A stretch of DNA of 64,000 bases from Sisyra terminalis (Eukaryota > Arthropoda > Insecta > Neuroptera > Sisyridae), in assembly GCA_958496175.1 (NCBI GenBank), contig OY292277.1, positions 39,071,050 through 39,135,049 of the forward strand, given 5' to 3'. This document shows positions 11,792 to 24,600 of the stretch, piece after piece; the stretch's first letter is position 1, and every line of letters begins with the position of its first letter. The translations under genes were made by a program, and so were the position numbers. A model generated the notes under the pieces. That model was not told the origin of the DNA. It saw nothing but the letters and a program-made list of their open reading frames with translations, and ran no database searches.

Positions 11792-14700
11792 CTATACGGT
11801 TGGTCGAGTGGTGTCGAGTTAAGGTGTCTAGTTTAAAACTGGAAAATATTAGGTTTTCATATAGAGTTAATATTTAATATTTGTCGATACGGTTATTTTT
11901 AACCATTGCTAAGAATCCTGATAATCAAAAAGCAACGAAAGACATCAAAAACACCATTCGATTTATTTGGACTATGGTATTATTTTCTTCGACACTTTTC
12001 TTTTCTTGCAAATCTTTTTCTGCAAGCATTTAAGTAAGTATACTTCAAAAATGAATCGAGCTGTCGAAAATATTATTATATTTATTCTTTTTGATTTATA
12101 TTGGTTCGATTAATCATAATATTTCGTCAAATGTTGGCGCTACAGAAATCATAATATCCCTCAAACCATAAACGAAAACAAATTATTATTAAAAACTCGG
12201 AGAGTATATTTCGGAAAGTATTTTAACCTGTGAATCCTTTTGTCTTTCTTAAGAAAAATATTAATATTATGATTAAAATGAATTTAAGATTCTTTAATAT
12301 TATATCTTATGAATAAGAAAGTGATATAATTATGAAAGAGATGAATGAGATATGAAATAAACTCCTTACTGTGCATATGAAATAATTAAAGTAGAAGAAT
12401 ATTCAAAGAAAGTTTACACTTCGAACTTGAATAACTTGACTTGAAACATATTAATAAAGGTACATGAGAGAACCATCGCTATATTTGTTTTTACAACAGA
12501 TTACATTTAGATCATAACTATTTATTAATTTATTCACCTTTGCTATATAAGTGAGATAGTTTTTTCACGTCCTTTAATGTTATTATTATCATTTATTATG
12601 CTGATACATGTTTATTATATGGTAAAGATTGGTTGATTGCAACATAGTTAAGAAGAAGTTATTTTGTGTCTTAGGTGAAAGATAGATTACTTAATGTTTT
12701 GTATACCTAAACATACTAAGTAAAAGTAATTTTGTTTTGTAACTTTTTTGATTTTATGTTAAACGTAGCTTATATTAACAAGAAATATTTGGTGCATATC
12801 TTTCAAATCAATCCCGTAATTCCAGCACAAATAATTCATTTAAATTAAGTTAAGAAGTGATAATATTATGTTATGTTAATGATTAGCTCAAATATTAGAG
12901 ACTAAATGAATAGTAAATACCTAAAGGATTTAAATTTAAGGACTGACTAATTTTTATTAACATTTTTTTGCTTTGAAAACATGACCTTATATGAAAATTC
13001 GATTTCCGCCGAAACTAAGATTGATGTCGAAATTTGGTTTCGGTTTTGACCGTAAAAACTAGTTGTGGTCGGACACTAACAAATAATCATATTAATGGTC
13101 AATCTTCAGCAATGAAGAGCCACGAGAAGAAAACATAAACCAAAATTTCTCACTTTGTGCAACTATTGACCCTTTTTCCGTTTAGATTTTTAAATATTCT
13201 AATCAAAATGTTTGTTTTTTGTTTAACCTTTTCTAGTTTTGTTTAATGTTGTTTTACCACTTAGTCAAAGCAGATAAGTAAGTATAATATAAAACTAAAA
13301 AAAATTTGATTTACTCTAAGTCGAAAAAGCCAACAAATTGGATCAGAACCCTAAGAAAGCAAGAATTACACTTATTAAATCGTGTAAATTGTCTTTGAGT
13401 GTGAAAGAATCATTAGTTGGAATTTATTCAGAAAAAAAAGTTTAAAGAGATGCGAGTAAAAATCCCTTTGAGTTGTCTCGTCTCTATAATGATGCCCCAA
13501 CTGTGATGATGCTGTTACAATGTTCCTTTGAAATTGAAATGAGTACAAATTATCTAAGGGTAAAAGTATTTTAAACTGAGCCATTGAAGCGTTTGAAGGC
13601 AATATCTTTAACGTATAAGCTGAGAAAATAGAAATTTATGAGATTTTTTTGCCATCTTATATTTTTCCATGTAAATATGTATATTCCAGTATAATTTATT
13701 CCTTTTTTTAATTTCTATGTAAACTTTTTGGTTTTTTTCAAGTAAAATGATAATTTCGGTAAGAAAATGCCGATCAAAGTGGTGCGAATTTAACTAGATA
13801 GTTTTACGTAAAATCTGTCGGGTTTGTATGCACAAGTGCATACAATGCATATGTGTGCATATAAATAAAAATGGGAACATCTCATCCGTGACTATTTCGA
13901 ACAATGAAACGTTCCGAACAACAAACAACACCAACCAACAAACGCTCGTGATTTCCATTGTCCAGAGAAAATGGTTCCCATTTTATTTCCACTCGGGAAA
14001 ATCTGGGCGAATCGGGAAAAAGCCTTGACGTCAACATCATCGTTTCATTCCTTGACGCTTATGCATTTTATGGCAAAATGCAGACACAATGACGTTTTAA
14101 GTACAGCATTAAAATATTTGAAATCGGATTTGAATAGAAAATAGAATAGAAAAAAAAAGGAATGCAAAAAAGCAGATTTAGAAAGATCAGAATATATATC
14201 CTTTTTTTTTGTTAGGTAAATAAATTGCATTTTATCCAAATTCAGAAACGATAAATTTTATTTATGTGACAACAAACGCAAGACGAGAGGAATAAATAGG
14301 AGGAAAATCGAAAAAGGCAATACGGTATCTACAAAATAAAATTGTTGAAAATTATGTAATTTTCTTTTCGCTTCGCCACTTGCCGCGTTGTCAACGTGTC
14401 GACGTCTCTCCAGGAATTTTCAAGGCAGGAGACATTTTTCTTTGATTTCTCGGTCCCGGTTTTATGTTCGTTATCCCGCTAGTCGTTCAGATACGGGAAA
14501 TATGTGGTTTTCGATCGATTTCCTAACATTCCACGCGACATATTGCATCAAACAGCTGCTGACAAAAAAGATATTTAAAACCTGGCAACCACTGCTTTTC
14601 ATCCACACTGCACCATTTCAGAATTCTATATTAAAAATCTTATTAACTGGAGCAAATTATTCTCTGAGGTTTTCCCTTGCATGATCTCACTTTCAATGAA

Positions 14701-17140
14701 AGAAAAATAAGACGTTGCAATCTTGAATAAACCACAAAAATCCTATTTAAAGTAACAACACATTTAGAAAACGAAGAAACGTGAAAAAGAAACGGCCTCG
14801 GCCCTTTTCTTTATTAGAAGCAATAAAGAAAAGATAAAACTCCCGAGTCTGTAACGAACACTCCTGAGATATGTTTTTAGTTTTTCGTCTGTGTGCTGAT
14901 GTCAGAGCTTTTGCCGAGCTTTCACCCCTCGCGGATAAAAAAACCGAAGGAAAAAAATGATGGTGTGGTCCGACTTCAATTTAACAACTACGATGCGTTT
15001 CGTTGAAAATTTCCTCGATTTTCTTTTGCAATTTTCTACAACTTAACTCATTCGAGAAACACAAGTTTCTCCTGTGTTTAGTATCCCAATTCACCAAGAT
15101 CCCGTCTTTCCGTGCATATAGCAACTACACGTGATTCTGAAATTTATTTCTGGCTATAAAACACGCGAGTTTCCAGGTTTTAATCTATCCTTGCCGCATG
15201 TGACGTTTTAATGACCGGCAAAAGGTGAATGAGGTCATTTCTAACCTCAACGTTAGTTGTTCCCAACCAAGACGTAGGAATGGGAAGATAAAACATCCCT
15301 AGCCACCTTAGACGCTTTGTCTTTTCTCTCATTAACCCCCTTCTTCATATACTTTCTTCCATTTGTTTCCAAAACCATCAACTTCACAATTCTCTCTATT
15401 TTCTGCTATAAAAAATAAACGATTAACAATTCTTCTTAACATTCACGAAAAAACGACGTGATAATGGCGTAAACCTGAAAAGGCAATCACTTGGGAAAAT
15501 TGTTCTTTTTCATAAAAATTAATTTACTCAAACCGTATACGTTTTCCCTCTCTGGCTTGTTTGTGTTTAAATCGACAAAAACAAAAAAAAAGGATAATTT
15601 GAACGCGTCCGAAATAAAAGCAATAATGAAATTACGATCGTTGTGATAGTGTCCCAATGACCGCCATTTGGAACACAACATTTTTACGACGCCAAAATGA
15701 ACGACCGACTGATTGAATTTTCGGATAAGATCGAAATAAAAATCGTTCAAGAGAAACATTGTTTTCGGAAATTAAATTAATTTTTAATGAAATAATGTCC
15801 TTGGTGTTCAAATGCGAAAAATAAACGATCCCAAAAGGGATGGTCTTAATGTTTGTAGGGCTTATTCAACTTTAATGGTGGTCTATTTTAAATAAGAGTT
15901 AGCATTTGATTCTAACAATTTAAAAAAAATGTTAGGAAAATGGCCGTAAATTTCAAATTTATTAAATTTTTCAGTGCTTTATTTCTATGATTAGTTATTT
16001 AATTCGAAACTAAGAAAACTTAATAAGAAATTACCACCCTATTTGAAAAATATTGAAATTACTACAATTTAAATGTAAGTCAACTAATAAAAAGTTACTA
16101 ATTTTTTGAGCCCTTACTTAATGTTTTCTTCTTATTTTGTGCTAAACTTTTTACTTCTTGACTTATTAAGGTAATGCTAATAATAATATTCAATTAAAAA
16201 ACAACGAAAGGGTCCTTAGTATTTGGAAGGGCCAAATCGGCTTTTTTGTTACAAGGTATATGAAAAAGTATTGAGGATAACAACACGGCTTTGGATCCGA
16301 AAACCACAACCTTTTCTTCAAAAAGATGTATTTTAAACATTCATCTTATGAGCAACAAATATACCGACTTTATTTTCTTTTTGGAAATGTATTAATAGAG
16401 GAAATAATAGAGGCTACTTTATTGCTAGAAACCAGCGACTAGCGACTGCATGAAAATGCTCCTTAAAACGAAGAAAAGTGGCAACGATACTCTCACTTTA
16501 AATAAATACTCCACTGATCAAATTCACGAGTTCTATTCTATCGAATCGAAAGTCAAAAAAACTTTTATGGAAAACAATTTACATAGTTTCTTTCCAAAGT
16601 GATTATATCACGAAAAAAAATCGAATAAAGAATTAGATGAGGGAAAGGTAATAATGAAAAATATAAAACAAGGATTTTAGAAGTGGATCTAATTATAAGT
16701 AAAATTTTGAATATTAAATGGTAAAGTAGAATGATATTGGTTATTCAATGAATATTCCAGCTTTAGAAACCTATCAAAGTGTTGAAGTGGAAGTGGAGTA
16801 ATAGTTATGGTTTTCAGTGTTTGAATATAACGAACACATGTATTCAAGTCTTCACAATACATGGTTATCTTAGATCGCTATATATTTGGATCACAGATTC
16901 GATGGTATTCGTATCAGATCTGACATTGAGTATTCTAATACATGGATTCATTACTTGCATTTGATTAATACATCGAATACATGTATTCTATACAATGTTA
17001 TTATTTATCATTTTTAGGAAAGTGGACATTAAAGGATGTAAATTCATATACCAATCATCAGGCTTTTTAATTAACAGTATGTAATGCACATCCCATATGT
17101 TATTATTGGTATAAGAATTGTCTAACATTTATTATTAAAT
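11792..17140. other. AT-rich intergenic DNA with a few palindromes
   Basis: No gene recognised. Open frames at 13375-13602, 13828-14028, 14045-14239, 14388-14684, 15487-15759 and 16779-16964 lack family motifs. Noted locally: a perfect 8+8 palindrome GTATGCACAAGTGCATAC at 13826-13843, and GAATACATGTATTC near 16974 with related ACATGTATTC copies upstream. The stretch 13990-15330 is somewhat GC-richer and may include regulatory DNA. Confidence 0.5.
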
Positions 17141-17142
17141 TG

Positions 17143-17296
17143 TTATTTTGCGTCACTTTATAGCTACTAAGGTCCTTAGAGGCTCTAGGGTCAATAAAAA
17201 TCTGTAATTGTGAAATATCGAAAATTTGCTCTATATATGGATGGAGCCCTACCGGTTAAGGAGCGGTCACCTTGGTTACTCAGCCACCTGTAGGCC
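17143..17296 (-). repeat. tRNA-derived SINE, copy 1
   Basis: Minus-strand copy of a short dispersed repeat found four times in the window. Its head (at the right end) reads GGTGGCTGAGT, matching a tRNA A box. The 3' body, with a TTTTTATT segment and a TATAAAGTGACG segment, aligns with the other copies. Related strings TAACATTT at 17123-17130 and 17298-17305 may be remains of a target-site duplication. Confidence 0.7.
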
Positions 17297-18203
17297 TTAA
17301 CATTTTTAAATTCAAATATTTCGTCGCGATTTATGTAAATTATTTTTCTTCCAAATTGAATCTGTTAACGACCAACAGTCTTCAAAAAAAATTATTAACA
17401 AAATGGATAATCAGAAATGAAAAAATAACTTTGACCATTTGGGTACGAAACTCTTAAAATTAGACTTGTTTTTTAGATATTGGAAAATAACAATATCTAA
17501 AGATTGTGTATTGAGAATTTAAAGACAATTTTAAGTGTAGTATTTCTTTATTTGAAAAGAATTCATTTAAATTTTCCATGAAAAAGGCACTTGACATAGT
17601 TAATCGAAAAGAGAACAATTATTTTCTTTTGTAAAAAGAAATTGTCAAAAAAATACGAGATGCCAATCTTCCCATTTCTCACTGTTATCTCCTCCAGGCT
17701 CATCCAATCAATAATTTATTCGACTAGTAATACAAGTTGATTTTTTCGTCGTCGCTTGTAAATTAAATGATACAAATTGAGAATGGAATCTTTTCGATTG
17801 CGAGATTTATTCAAAAAACGACGCACGAGTGATTCCGGATGGGATCATCCCGGATGTGACACACTCCAGATCTCAGTTTGGGAAAGAATCGAGTAGGCGT
17901 CGCTTAATTAATTTAACGTAGTACTGAGTGATGGAAAACGTGTCCAAAATATGCTAACGTTATTCGTGAAATTATAACGAGATCGTGCATTTGTTGATTT
18001 CAAAAAAATTATGTTTTTAGTTGATGAATTTTCATTCTTGTTCATAAAAGGTTGAAAATTTCACGAATCATCGTCTTGAATTTTTATGAAAGTAACGAGA
18101 AGGTGAAATCACACAGGGTGAGTAGGTACGAATGGAGATTACGAAAGCAAAAATGAAGAAAAAATAAATAAAAAGCCTTTGGCTTGAAAGATGATGTACT
18201 TAC
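17297..18203. other. AT-rich DNA, possible intron
   Basis: No coding motif seen. If the minus-strand exon at 18204-18352 is real, this stretch is the start of its first intron. Confidence 0.35.
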
Positions 18204-18352
18204 ATATTGCAATACAAATCTTTAGCACATTGTTTGAAATGGAACGCCCCAAAGGACATGGGACTCGCTAAGAATACGAGGATGACAGTTAACGAGATAG
18301 AAAATACAAAAAATAAATACAAAAAGGAGAACTGGCTCCATTGCCTCAGCAT
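18204..18352 (-). CDS. candidate first coding exon with signal peptide, splice donor at 3' end
   Basis: On the minus strand an ATG at 18352-18350 (A at -3) opens 49 codons: MLRQWSQ, then a long hydrophobic core at about residues 8-31 (FSFLYLFFVFSISLTVILVF), then SPMSFG and a polar Cys-containing segment ending KQCAKDLYCN. This is the layout of a secretory signal peptide or signal anchor followed by a mature N terminus. The frame then meets a perfect donor: exon ends ..AAT AT at 18204 and GTAAGT follows at 18203-18198, so the exon would end in phase 2. An upstream in-frame ATG at 18439 would lengthen the N terminus. The next exon should lie at lower coordinates, but I could not find it, and the protein is not recognised. 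The call rests on the donor match and the composition only. Confidence 0.4.
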
Positions 18353-19179
18353 AATACGGCCCGAGGCCTCGAAGCGCGAACATTTTTCATACTTTTGACA
18401 TGGAAAATCACAGAGAAGCAGACCACCACCCATCCTCATTGCACCCCATTTCCCCCATTTTCATCCCCCTCATTTCCATCACATCCCTGCAACCCTCCGT
18501 CGCTCTCAATCTCACTTCTAAGTCGCGTTATTTTTCGAATAAAATTCACGTGCACGCCGCGAAAAACCATTCCATAACAGTCGTGATGAAGATGGAAACA
18601 GACTAAATAAAAATTTGTATCATTAACGTGAAACAACTACTTTCGTGTCAAGTGTATTATTTCGTCTGACAAATCCAAGATTCAAGATTTTCCGTCGAAA
18701 AAAACGAATGAAAAAATGCAAAAAAGCACTCTTGAAAAATTCAGATGAGAACATGCGAGAGACACGGGTTTTTTTCGAAAAAAAAAGTTTCATGAAGCTT
18801 TTGAAGAACTTATAAGAAGAACACAGACAATTGTTAATGTTTTTTAAGTTGGGGTTTGAACCCCTTAAAAGTTTCAGAAGAAGTTGATAAATCAAAAAAC
18901 AAAACTAGAAACTTTTTAAACATAACTTCATTCATACTTTGTTGCTCTTTTTGTGGTACAAAGTATTTATTATTTGTGAGAATAAAATCCGTGGGTGTCT
19001 TTTGTCAATTAGTACCTGTATTTCAAAGATAAAATTAAAATTGCGGATGTAATTTCTTAATTTATTCTTTCATTAAAATTTTGAATTTAAACCATATGAA
19101 AAATATAATCAACTGCTAAGGCAAGCGTGAAAAAATTAAACTATTGAAAGTTAAGTTACATATAAAACTTAATAGTACG
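18353..19179. other. GC-richer block upstream of the candidate exon, then AT-rich DNA
   Basis: The part 18353-18600 is clearly richer in C and G than its surroundings, with long pyrimidine runs on the plus strand (purine-rich on the minus). It would be the 5' UTR or promoter side of the candidate minus-strand exon. Overlapping open frames on both strands here have no family match and are treated as by-products of composition. Nothing is recognised from 18640 to 19179. Confidence 0.4.
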
Positions 19180-20079
19180 AGATCCGGTATAAGAAATTAA
19201 TACCCTCATCTGTTATTTATTTGTGATAAGAAATAAACGATAGATAATATTCACATTGACACATTGCACAAAGGTTGCCTATTTAAATCTTAACTGGATA
19301 GTGTTAAATCGTAAAATTCGTAATTACATTTTTTTGATCTACTTTTCTCATTGGTTATTTAAAGAAATTGTACACCTGTTAAGAGAATATATCCAGAAAA
19401 ATTTAAAAAAAATAAGTTACCTCCTTTCTTCCCTGCTCAACTGTGGAGTTCCAGATATAAACAGGAGAGTTAACGTTGTTTATATAATCCCATCAGTTAT
19501 TTGATCGTATACTATGTCAAATAAAAGCTTATTTTATTCCCAATTTAACTGCATTAGGTTGCCTCATTAAAAAGTTGGTCCAGTTTTTGGTTGCCTAAAT
19601 TTTAGATCTAAATTATCATTACTCTTACCGCTTTCCTTAAAAACTTAGATCTAAAATTTAGGCAACCAAGAACTGGACCAACTTTTTAATAAGGCAACCT
19701 AATACAGTAAGATTGAGAATAAAATAAGGTTTCATTTGACATATTATACGATTAAATAACTGATGGGGGTATATAAACAACCAACGTTAACTTACCTGTT
19801 TATACTTGGCAACTCCACAGTTGGGCAGGGATGAAAGCAAGCAACTTATTCTTTTTAAATTCTTTTGGATATTTTCTCTTAACAAGTGTACGATTTTTTT
19901 TAAATAATCAATGAGAAAAGTAGATAAAAAAAATTAATTAAGAATTTTACGATTTAATACTATCCGGACACAATTTAATTATGCAACCTTTGTGCAATGT
20001 GTTAATGTGAATTATCTATCATTTATTTCTTATCACTAATAAATAACAGATGAAGGTATATATTTCTTATACCGGATCT
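19180..20079. mobile_element. 900-bp foldback element (long inverted repeat)
   Basis: The left arm starts AGATCCGGTATAAG at 19180 and the right arm ends with its exact reverse complement at 20079. The two arms, each about 430 bases, match over their length with scattered substitutions and small indels. The inner ends carry TTTTAGATCTAA at 19600-19611 and its complement at about 19645-19656, leaving a loop of about 30-35 bases. An open frame of 82 codons at 19256-19504 has no recognised domain. I see no clear target-site duplication. It resembles a foldback or palindromic MITE-type element of unknown superfamily. Confidence 0.8.
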
Positions 20080-21379
20080 TAGACTATAAGGTTTGTATAA
20101 ACATATTTTCGTTTTTCGTCGATAATAAGTACTATTTGAGTAGGTTTTCAATAATTAGCTTTGCAAAAAAATAACAATTATTTATTATTAGTGTTCAAAA
20201 GCACAAAAACATGTTATAGAAGATGGACTGATAAGACCACAATTCAATGGACAAAAACACATTATGCTATTAATGGCATTTACTATTGACATTTACATTT
20301 AAAATGATATTTAGCTAAATTAAGTATATTTCGTTTATTGCAGTAATTCCTTTTTATTTTAATATAATGTTAACGATTTTATCTATAGTAAAGACGAAGG
20401 AAATACCTCGCTATTTAACAGCTATATTCTTCAAAAGAACAATAAAATCGTTTTTAATTAAAAACAAAATTACTTTTTAGTAGCAGTTTCATATAAAATT
20501 ATATCAAGTTTAAATCGGTGTTAAATTTCAAACTTTGATGAGAAAAACAAGTATAGAAGTTTCAATAAAATACTGAAAAAATGTGTGTACTGATGGACGC
20601 ACGTAAGAAGATATACTTTTTATGCAAAAGAAGTCTATTTTTTCTGGGAATAAGAATTCACAAATAAGCGATTGCATTTTATTTTCAATTAACTAAACAT
20701 AAACTTGCAAATGAAATCGACAGATGAAAGAGATATCAACAATCAGTAAGTTCAAATTTTGAACAATGATTAATTATTATATTTGGTTATCATTCACACG
20801 TATGTGTTTATACTTTTGGTCTCTGTCTTTGCCGACATTTATATCGACATTGGACTGTAATTATAATATATTGATTTAAAATATTTTATTTTTATTTTAA
20901 CTTGGTTATAAGTTCAAAAGATTGGTTAAATAGTATAAATAATTGGAAAAAATTTAAATAGGTACTTTATATTACTTTTTGGTTTTAAAAAGCTTATATA
21001 TTATTATTTCGCGTAGTTGACAAGGTTCATATTTTAGAAATATAAGATGTAAGCCCATAGGACACATGTGCTGCTGCATTTGTTTAATTCAATCTTGGAT
21101 CTTATACCTTTCTATGAGCGTAACAACTCAAATTAACTTCCGTAACAAATTTAATTTTTCCATCTCATATTACACCTAAAGAACTATATCATCAAAAAGT
21201 TAAAAAAAATCAGTTTTACTACTTTGTTGCTAATATATTCAAAAATACGGAATGATTCAGAAAAGAATAACCAAAAATATATCAATAATGGACATCAAAA
21301 TTTAGAATAGCAGAATTTTAGCCAGGATACATTTTTTCTGACTTCGCTTATCATCACTTGTATTTTTCACAGCATGAAT
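20080..21379. other. AT-rich intergenic DNA
   Basis: No gene, RNA or structured repeat recognised. Confidence 0.55.
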
Positions 21380-21750
21380 TATAATATACGATGTCTTTTT
21401 GGCTTTCTAATGGCGTGACTCAGGTATTCCAGCTTTCTTTCCTTTATTTGAATAATTCCTCTTTTTCTTTTACCATTCTCAACAAGGTCTCCCCGTTTGT
21501 TATGTGATCAACCCACGATTTTCTAGTGATACGGCGAAAAAGTATAATTTGGTGGCTTCTTTTTTGCATGGTGATTACGACAAGGTTTAGGATTCCATTC
21601 CATACAGCAGAATAGAAAATTATAATATCTTAATAGTTGGATTTCTGTTGCTAGTGATAGATCTCGCTAGATCGTGCTCTTTAATGATTACAAGTTTCAT
21701 TTATGGTAGTACTCCAGTAATTGTAATATAAGAATCATTCAATTGGGTAA
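21380..21750 (-). pseudogene. LINE endonuclease/RT C-terminal remnant (craniofacial-development-protein-2-like type)
   Basis: Read downward on the minus strand, the blocks come in the order expected for the C-terminal RT region common in insect genomes. EHDLARSIT lies near 21680. It is followed by an FYSAVWNGIL-like segment (family LLYGMESW) near 21600, RRITRKSWVDHITN (family RRxLRISWVDHVTN) near 21530-21490, and then, after a frameshift, IKERKLEYLSHAIR (family IKRRKLEYLGHIMR) near 21450-21405. Stops and frame changes make it inactive. The order and spacing of four weak blocks support the call better than any single one. The clade (RTE-like or related) is uncertain. Confidence 0.65.
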
Positions 21751-23561
21751 TATTTGATAATCAGTATCCCATTATGTTTCTGGGGGTGGGGTGGGGTAAT
21801 TATAAATTTTGTCTTTTTTATGTCAAGCTTACCACCACTAACCCTGACCGTAGGATGTTACTTAGGTTTAAATCCTATTAAAAACTATTGTGTTTTTGCA
21901 AAACTATTTTAAAAAGTATACTAAATCAGACATTGACCCTAAAGCTATAAACAAAAATGTTTACTTTTATTTATAACCATTTAGTTTACATATCTATCAC
22001 CTGCAAAAGGTAAGTAGTAATATTCAATAGTGTTAAGTGATTTGAATTTAAATTATCAACTGTTGGTAAACATCAACCATTAAACGATTTGTTATAATCA
22101 ATTTTCCAAGTGTCAAAAATATTCTTTTTTTATATAATTTTAATACAATCACACAATTGAAAAATTATAGAACTTAAACTAACTTTAAAATAATCTTTTG
22201 AAATTCAGTTGTTCATTTATGTTTACTTTTTATCGTAGCACTACTTTAGCTAATAGAAAAACAAGCTAAATCAATTTTCCAAACAATTTCTGGTATAAAA
22301 AACTATATAAAACTCCGTTCTGAAGAATTCTTGTAACCAACACATTTTGTAGTACGTATATAAGCTTTAAGAGGGTTTAATAGTATCATAAATTTCTATC
22401 AATCAAACAAAAGATTTCAGTTTTATTTTCTATCCATTCTCACGTTTTTCAACACTTTTCTTAATTCAACTCAAGAAGTTCGTGATTTAAAAAGTTCAAC
22501 TCCGTTCTGTGGAAGCTTTGTGTCATTCTTTCATACTTTTACGAACTTATTTTTGACGGGCTTTATTTTATTTTACAATAGTGAGCTTTATGTTCCTTTC
22601 AATTCAATAAATTTAGATTTCGTATGTGGAAAGCAAAAAATTATATATTAATTTTGTTGCCGTTTGCCTTCCGCATGTTGTGTATGTGAAGCTTGAACAC
22701 TTCTGCTCTTTTCACACATTCCCGAAATGTTTGGAATGGGGAAAGGCGTAGCGTTTCTATTTAAAAGCATCGTATGTACCCCATTCATCGCCCGTCCAAT
22801 CTTTTTTCATCAAATAGTATTTATTTTTCGATCGACACGAGTTCACTTTGTGTTGTATGCTTTGTCCGTTCAAATAAAGTTGTCGAGAAATTCGATTTCC
22901 GGCTCGGGAACATGGCATTTTTCCATTTCGTCTCTGCAACAGTATTCAATGGCGCAGCGGTGTGGTGTTATCCTGTAGGGCGTTATATGGAGAGTTCAAC
23001 CTGGCTCGATTCTTATTGATAGCTTTGTTGCAAATTTACAAATGTAATAAGAGTTAATTTACAAAGAAAAATGAGACACATTTAACGTAATTATCTGCTA
23101 TTTTTATTTGTATTTCCCTGTACCGTAGTAACTTCTTCCCTTATATTTGGTTGGATTTTTATTTCCGTAAAAGCTTGAATTTATGTAAGCCAGATGTATT
23201 TTCTTCTAGAGCTTTATAAAAAAAGCAAAAAACACTATTCATTAAAATATAATGATTTCTGCTGACTTTAGTGGTCAATGTAATTATGAATTTAAAATGC
23301 GTTTGAACATTTAATTTGTCCATTATTAACCAAGAAAGTGGTAAAATAGGTTCAGTGATAAATAGATGTTTAATTTCCGTTTTCTACTGGATAAAATTTA
23401 AACAATTTTCGTTATTGAATTTATGAAAAATAAAAAGTTGTTATTATTTTAAAAAAATCGTTCAGGCTGAAATTGTATTTTGAAAAATGCAATGAAATAA
23501 TGATGATCTTGTCAATATTCCAACTCTTTGGCTAACATCCTGAGTCATCCTTTTACCCTTT

Positions 23562-23564
<3 letters not shown>
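21751..23564. other. AT-rich intergenic DNA
   Basis: No gene recognised. Overlapping open frames on both strands at 22727-23019 coincide with a modestly GC-richer patch and have no family match. A G-rich run (TGGGGGTGGGGTGGGG type) lies near 21782-21796. Confidence 0.5.

Positions 23565-23602
<38 letters not shown>
23565..23602. repeat. (TA)n microsatellite
   Basis: About 38 bases of uninterrupted TA, directly left of the hairpin element at 23616. Confidence 0.95.
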
Positions 23603-23604
<2 letters not shown>

Positions 23605-23615
23605 CAACATTTAAG

Positions 23616-23852
23616 CCATATAAGCAACATTTTTTCCGTTTTAATACACTACTGAAACATAGAACTATAGAAATGGCAATCCTATTATCAGAACATAACA
23701 AAATGTACTAGGTATGTACTTTTCTTTTTTAATTAATTGATAACAAACTTCTATACCTAGTACATTTTGTTATGTTCTGATAATAGGATTGCCATTTCTA
23801 TAGTTCTATGTTTCAGTAGTGTATTAAAACGGAAAAAATGTTGCTTATATGG
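23616..23852. repeat. perfect inverted repeat, 100-bp arms, 37-bp loop
   Basis: The left arm (23616-23715) begins CCATATAAGCAACATT and ends ACTAGGTAT. The right arm (23753-23852) is its exact reverse complement with no mismatch that I can find. The intervening loop is 37 bases. A partial extra copy of the outer motif, ATAAGCAACATTT, sits immediately outside the left arm at about 23601-23612. A transcript across it would form a long perfect hairpin. It may be a very young MITE-like element or a local inverted duplication. No TSD is apparent. Confidence 0.9.
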
Positions 23853-24206
23853 TGCTATATCCTAAATTACGATATTCACAACGTTGAAATTCAAAAGTCT
23901 AATTAAAATTAAAGTCTAGTTCTGCATAACGATGTTATCATTGTAAAATTTGGTATGCCAATGTATTGGCTTTAAATATAGGAGTAATTAAATAATAGCA
24001 TTTATAAGACTATATTGGATTGGCTAGTTCGATAAACTACTAGTTCCTGACGCCTTTATAAATTATTCATATATAATAAATTACAGCTTTAATATGACAA
24101 TTCATTAATTTTAAAATCCATTTTTATCACAATCTTAATAAAATTAAGGTTTTTTTGTAATATAAAAAAAAATCCATTGTCCAAAAAACATCAATTCAAA
24201 ATAACT

Positions 24207-24209
<3 letters not shown>

Positions 24210-24241
<32 letters not shown>
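24210..24241. repeat. (TA)n microsatellite
   Basis: About 32 bases of alternating A and T. Confidence 0.95.
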
Positions 24242-24243
<2 letters not shown>

Positions 24244-24544
24244 CAAATTCTTCCCATTTGGTGAAGAAAACTTAGTAAATATTATAGAATAACGTTTTTA
24301 GTATAAGCGATTAAACAATGGATAAAATAGGAAAAGTGTTCAACCTTCATAAATAATACTATCACCAACATTATTATGTTATTGTATTTTATGAATATGA
24401 ATGAATCATAGTACTGAAGACTGTTGTGGTAGTTCTTGTATTGTATTAACAACATATAAATTTTATTAATGTTCAGTTATAAAATATATTTTACAAAAGT
24501 AAACTATGAACATACATTTTTAAAATCAAAGTACAAACACAGTT

Positions 24545-24600
24545 TTATTACGACGTATTGCCCAGATACGTATTTTGATTGCCAAGCAATCTTCAAGAAT
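24545..24600 (-). other. possible decayed Penelope-like 3' end
   Basis: On the minus strand a CTTGAAGA string is followed by a short hairpin (GATTGC, loop TTG, GCAATC; 24577-24591) and then AAAATACG. This has the layout of the hammerhead-derived 3' end of Penelope-like elements, but the essential C of CUGANGA and the GAAA are not preserved. No coding relic is recognised upstream. Weak call. Confidence 0.3.

Noticed and set aside
19256..19504. 82-codon frame in the foldback arm as an encoded protein
   Set aside because: No domain, and the matching arm does not preserve the frame as far as I can follow.
22727..23019. Three overlapping frames on both strands
   Set aside because: Mutual shadows in a GC-richer patch, with no motif.
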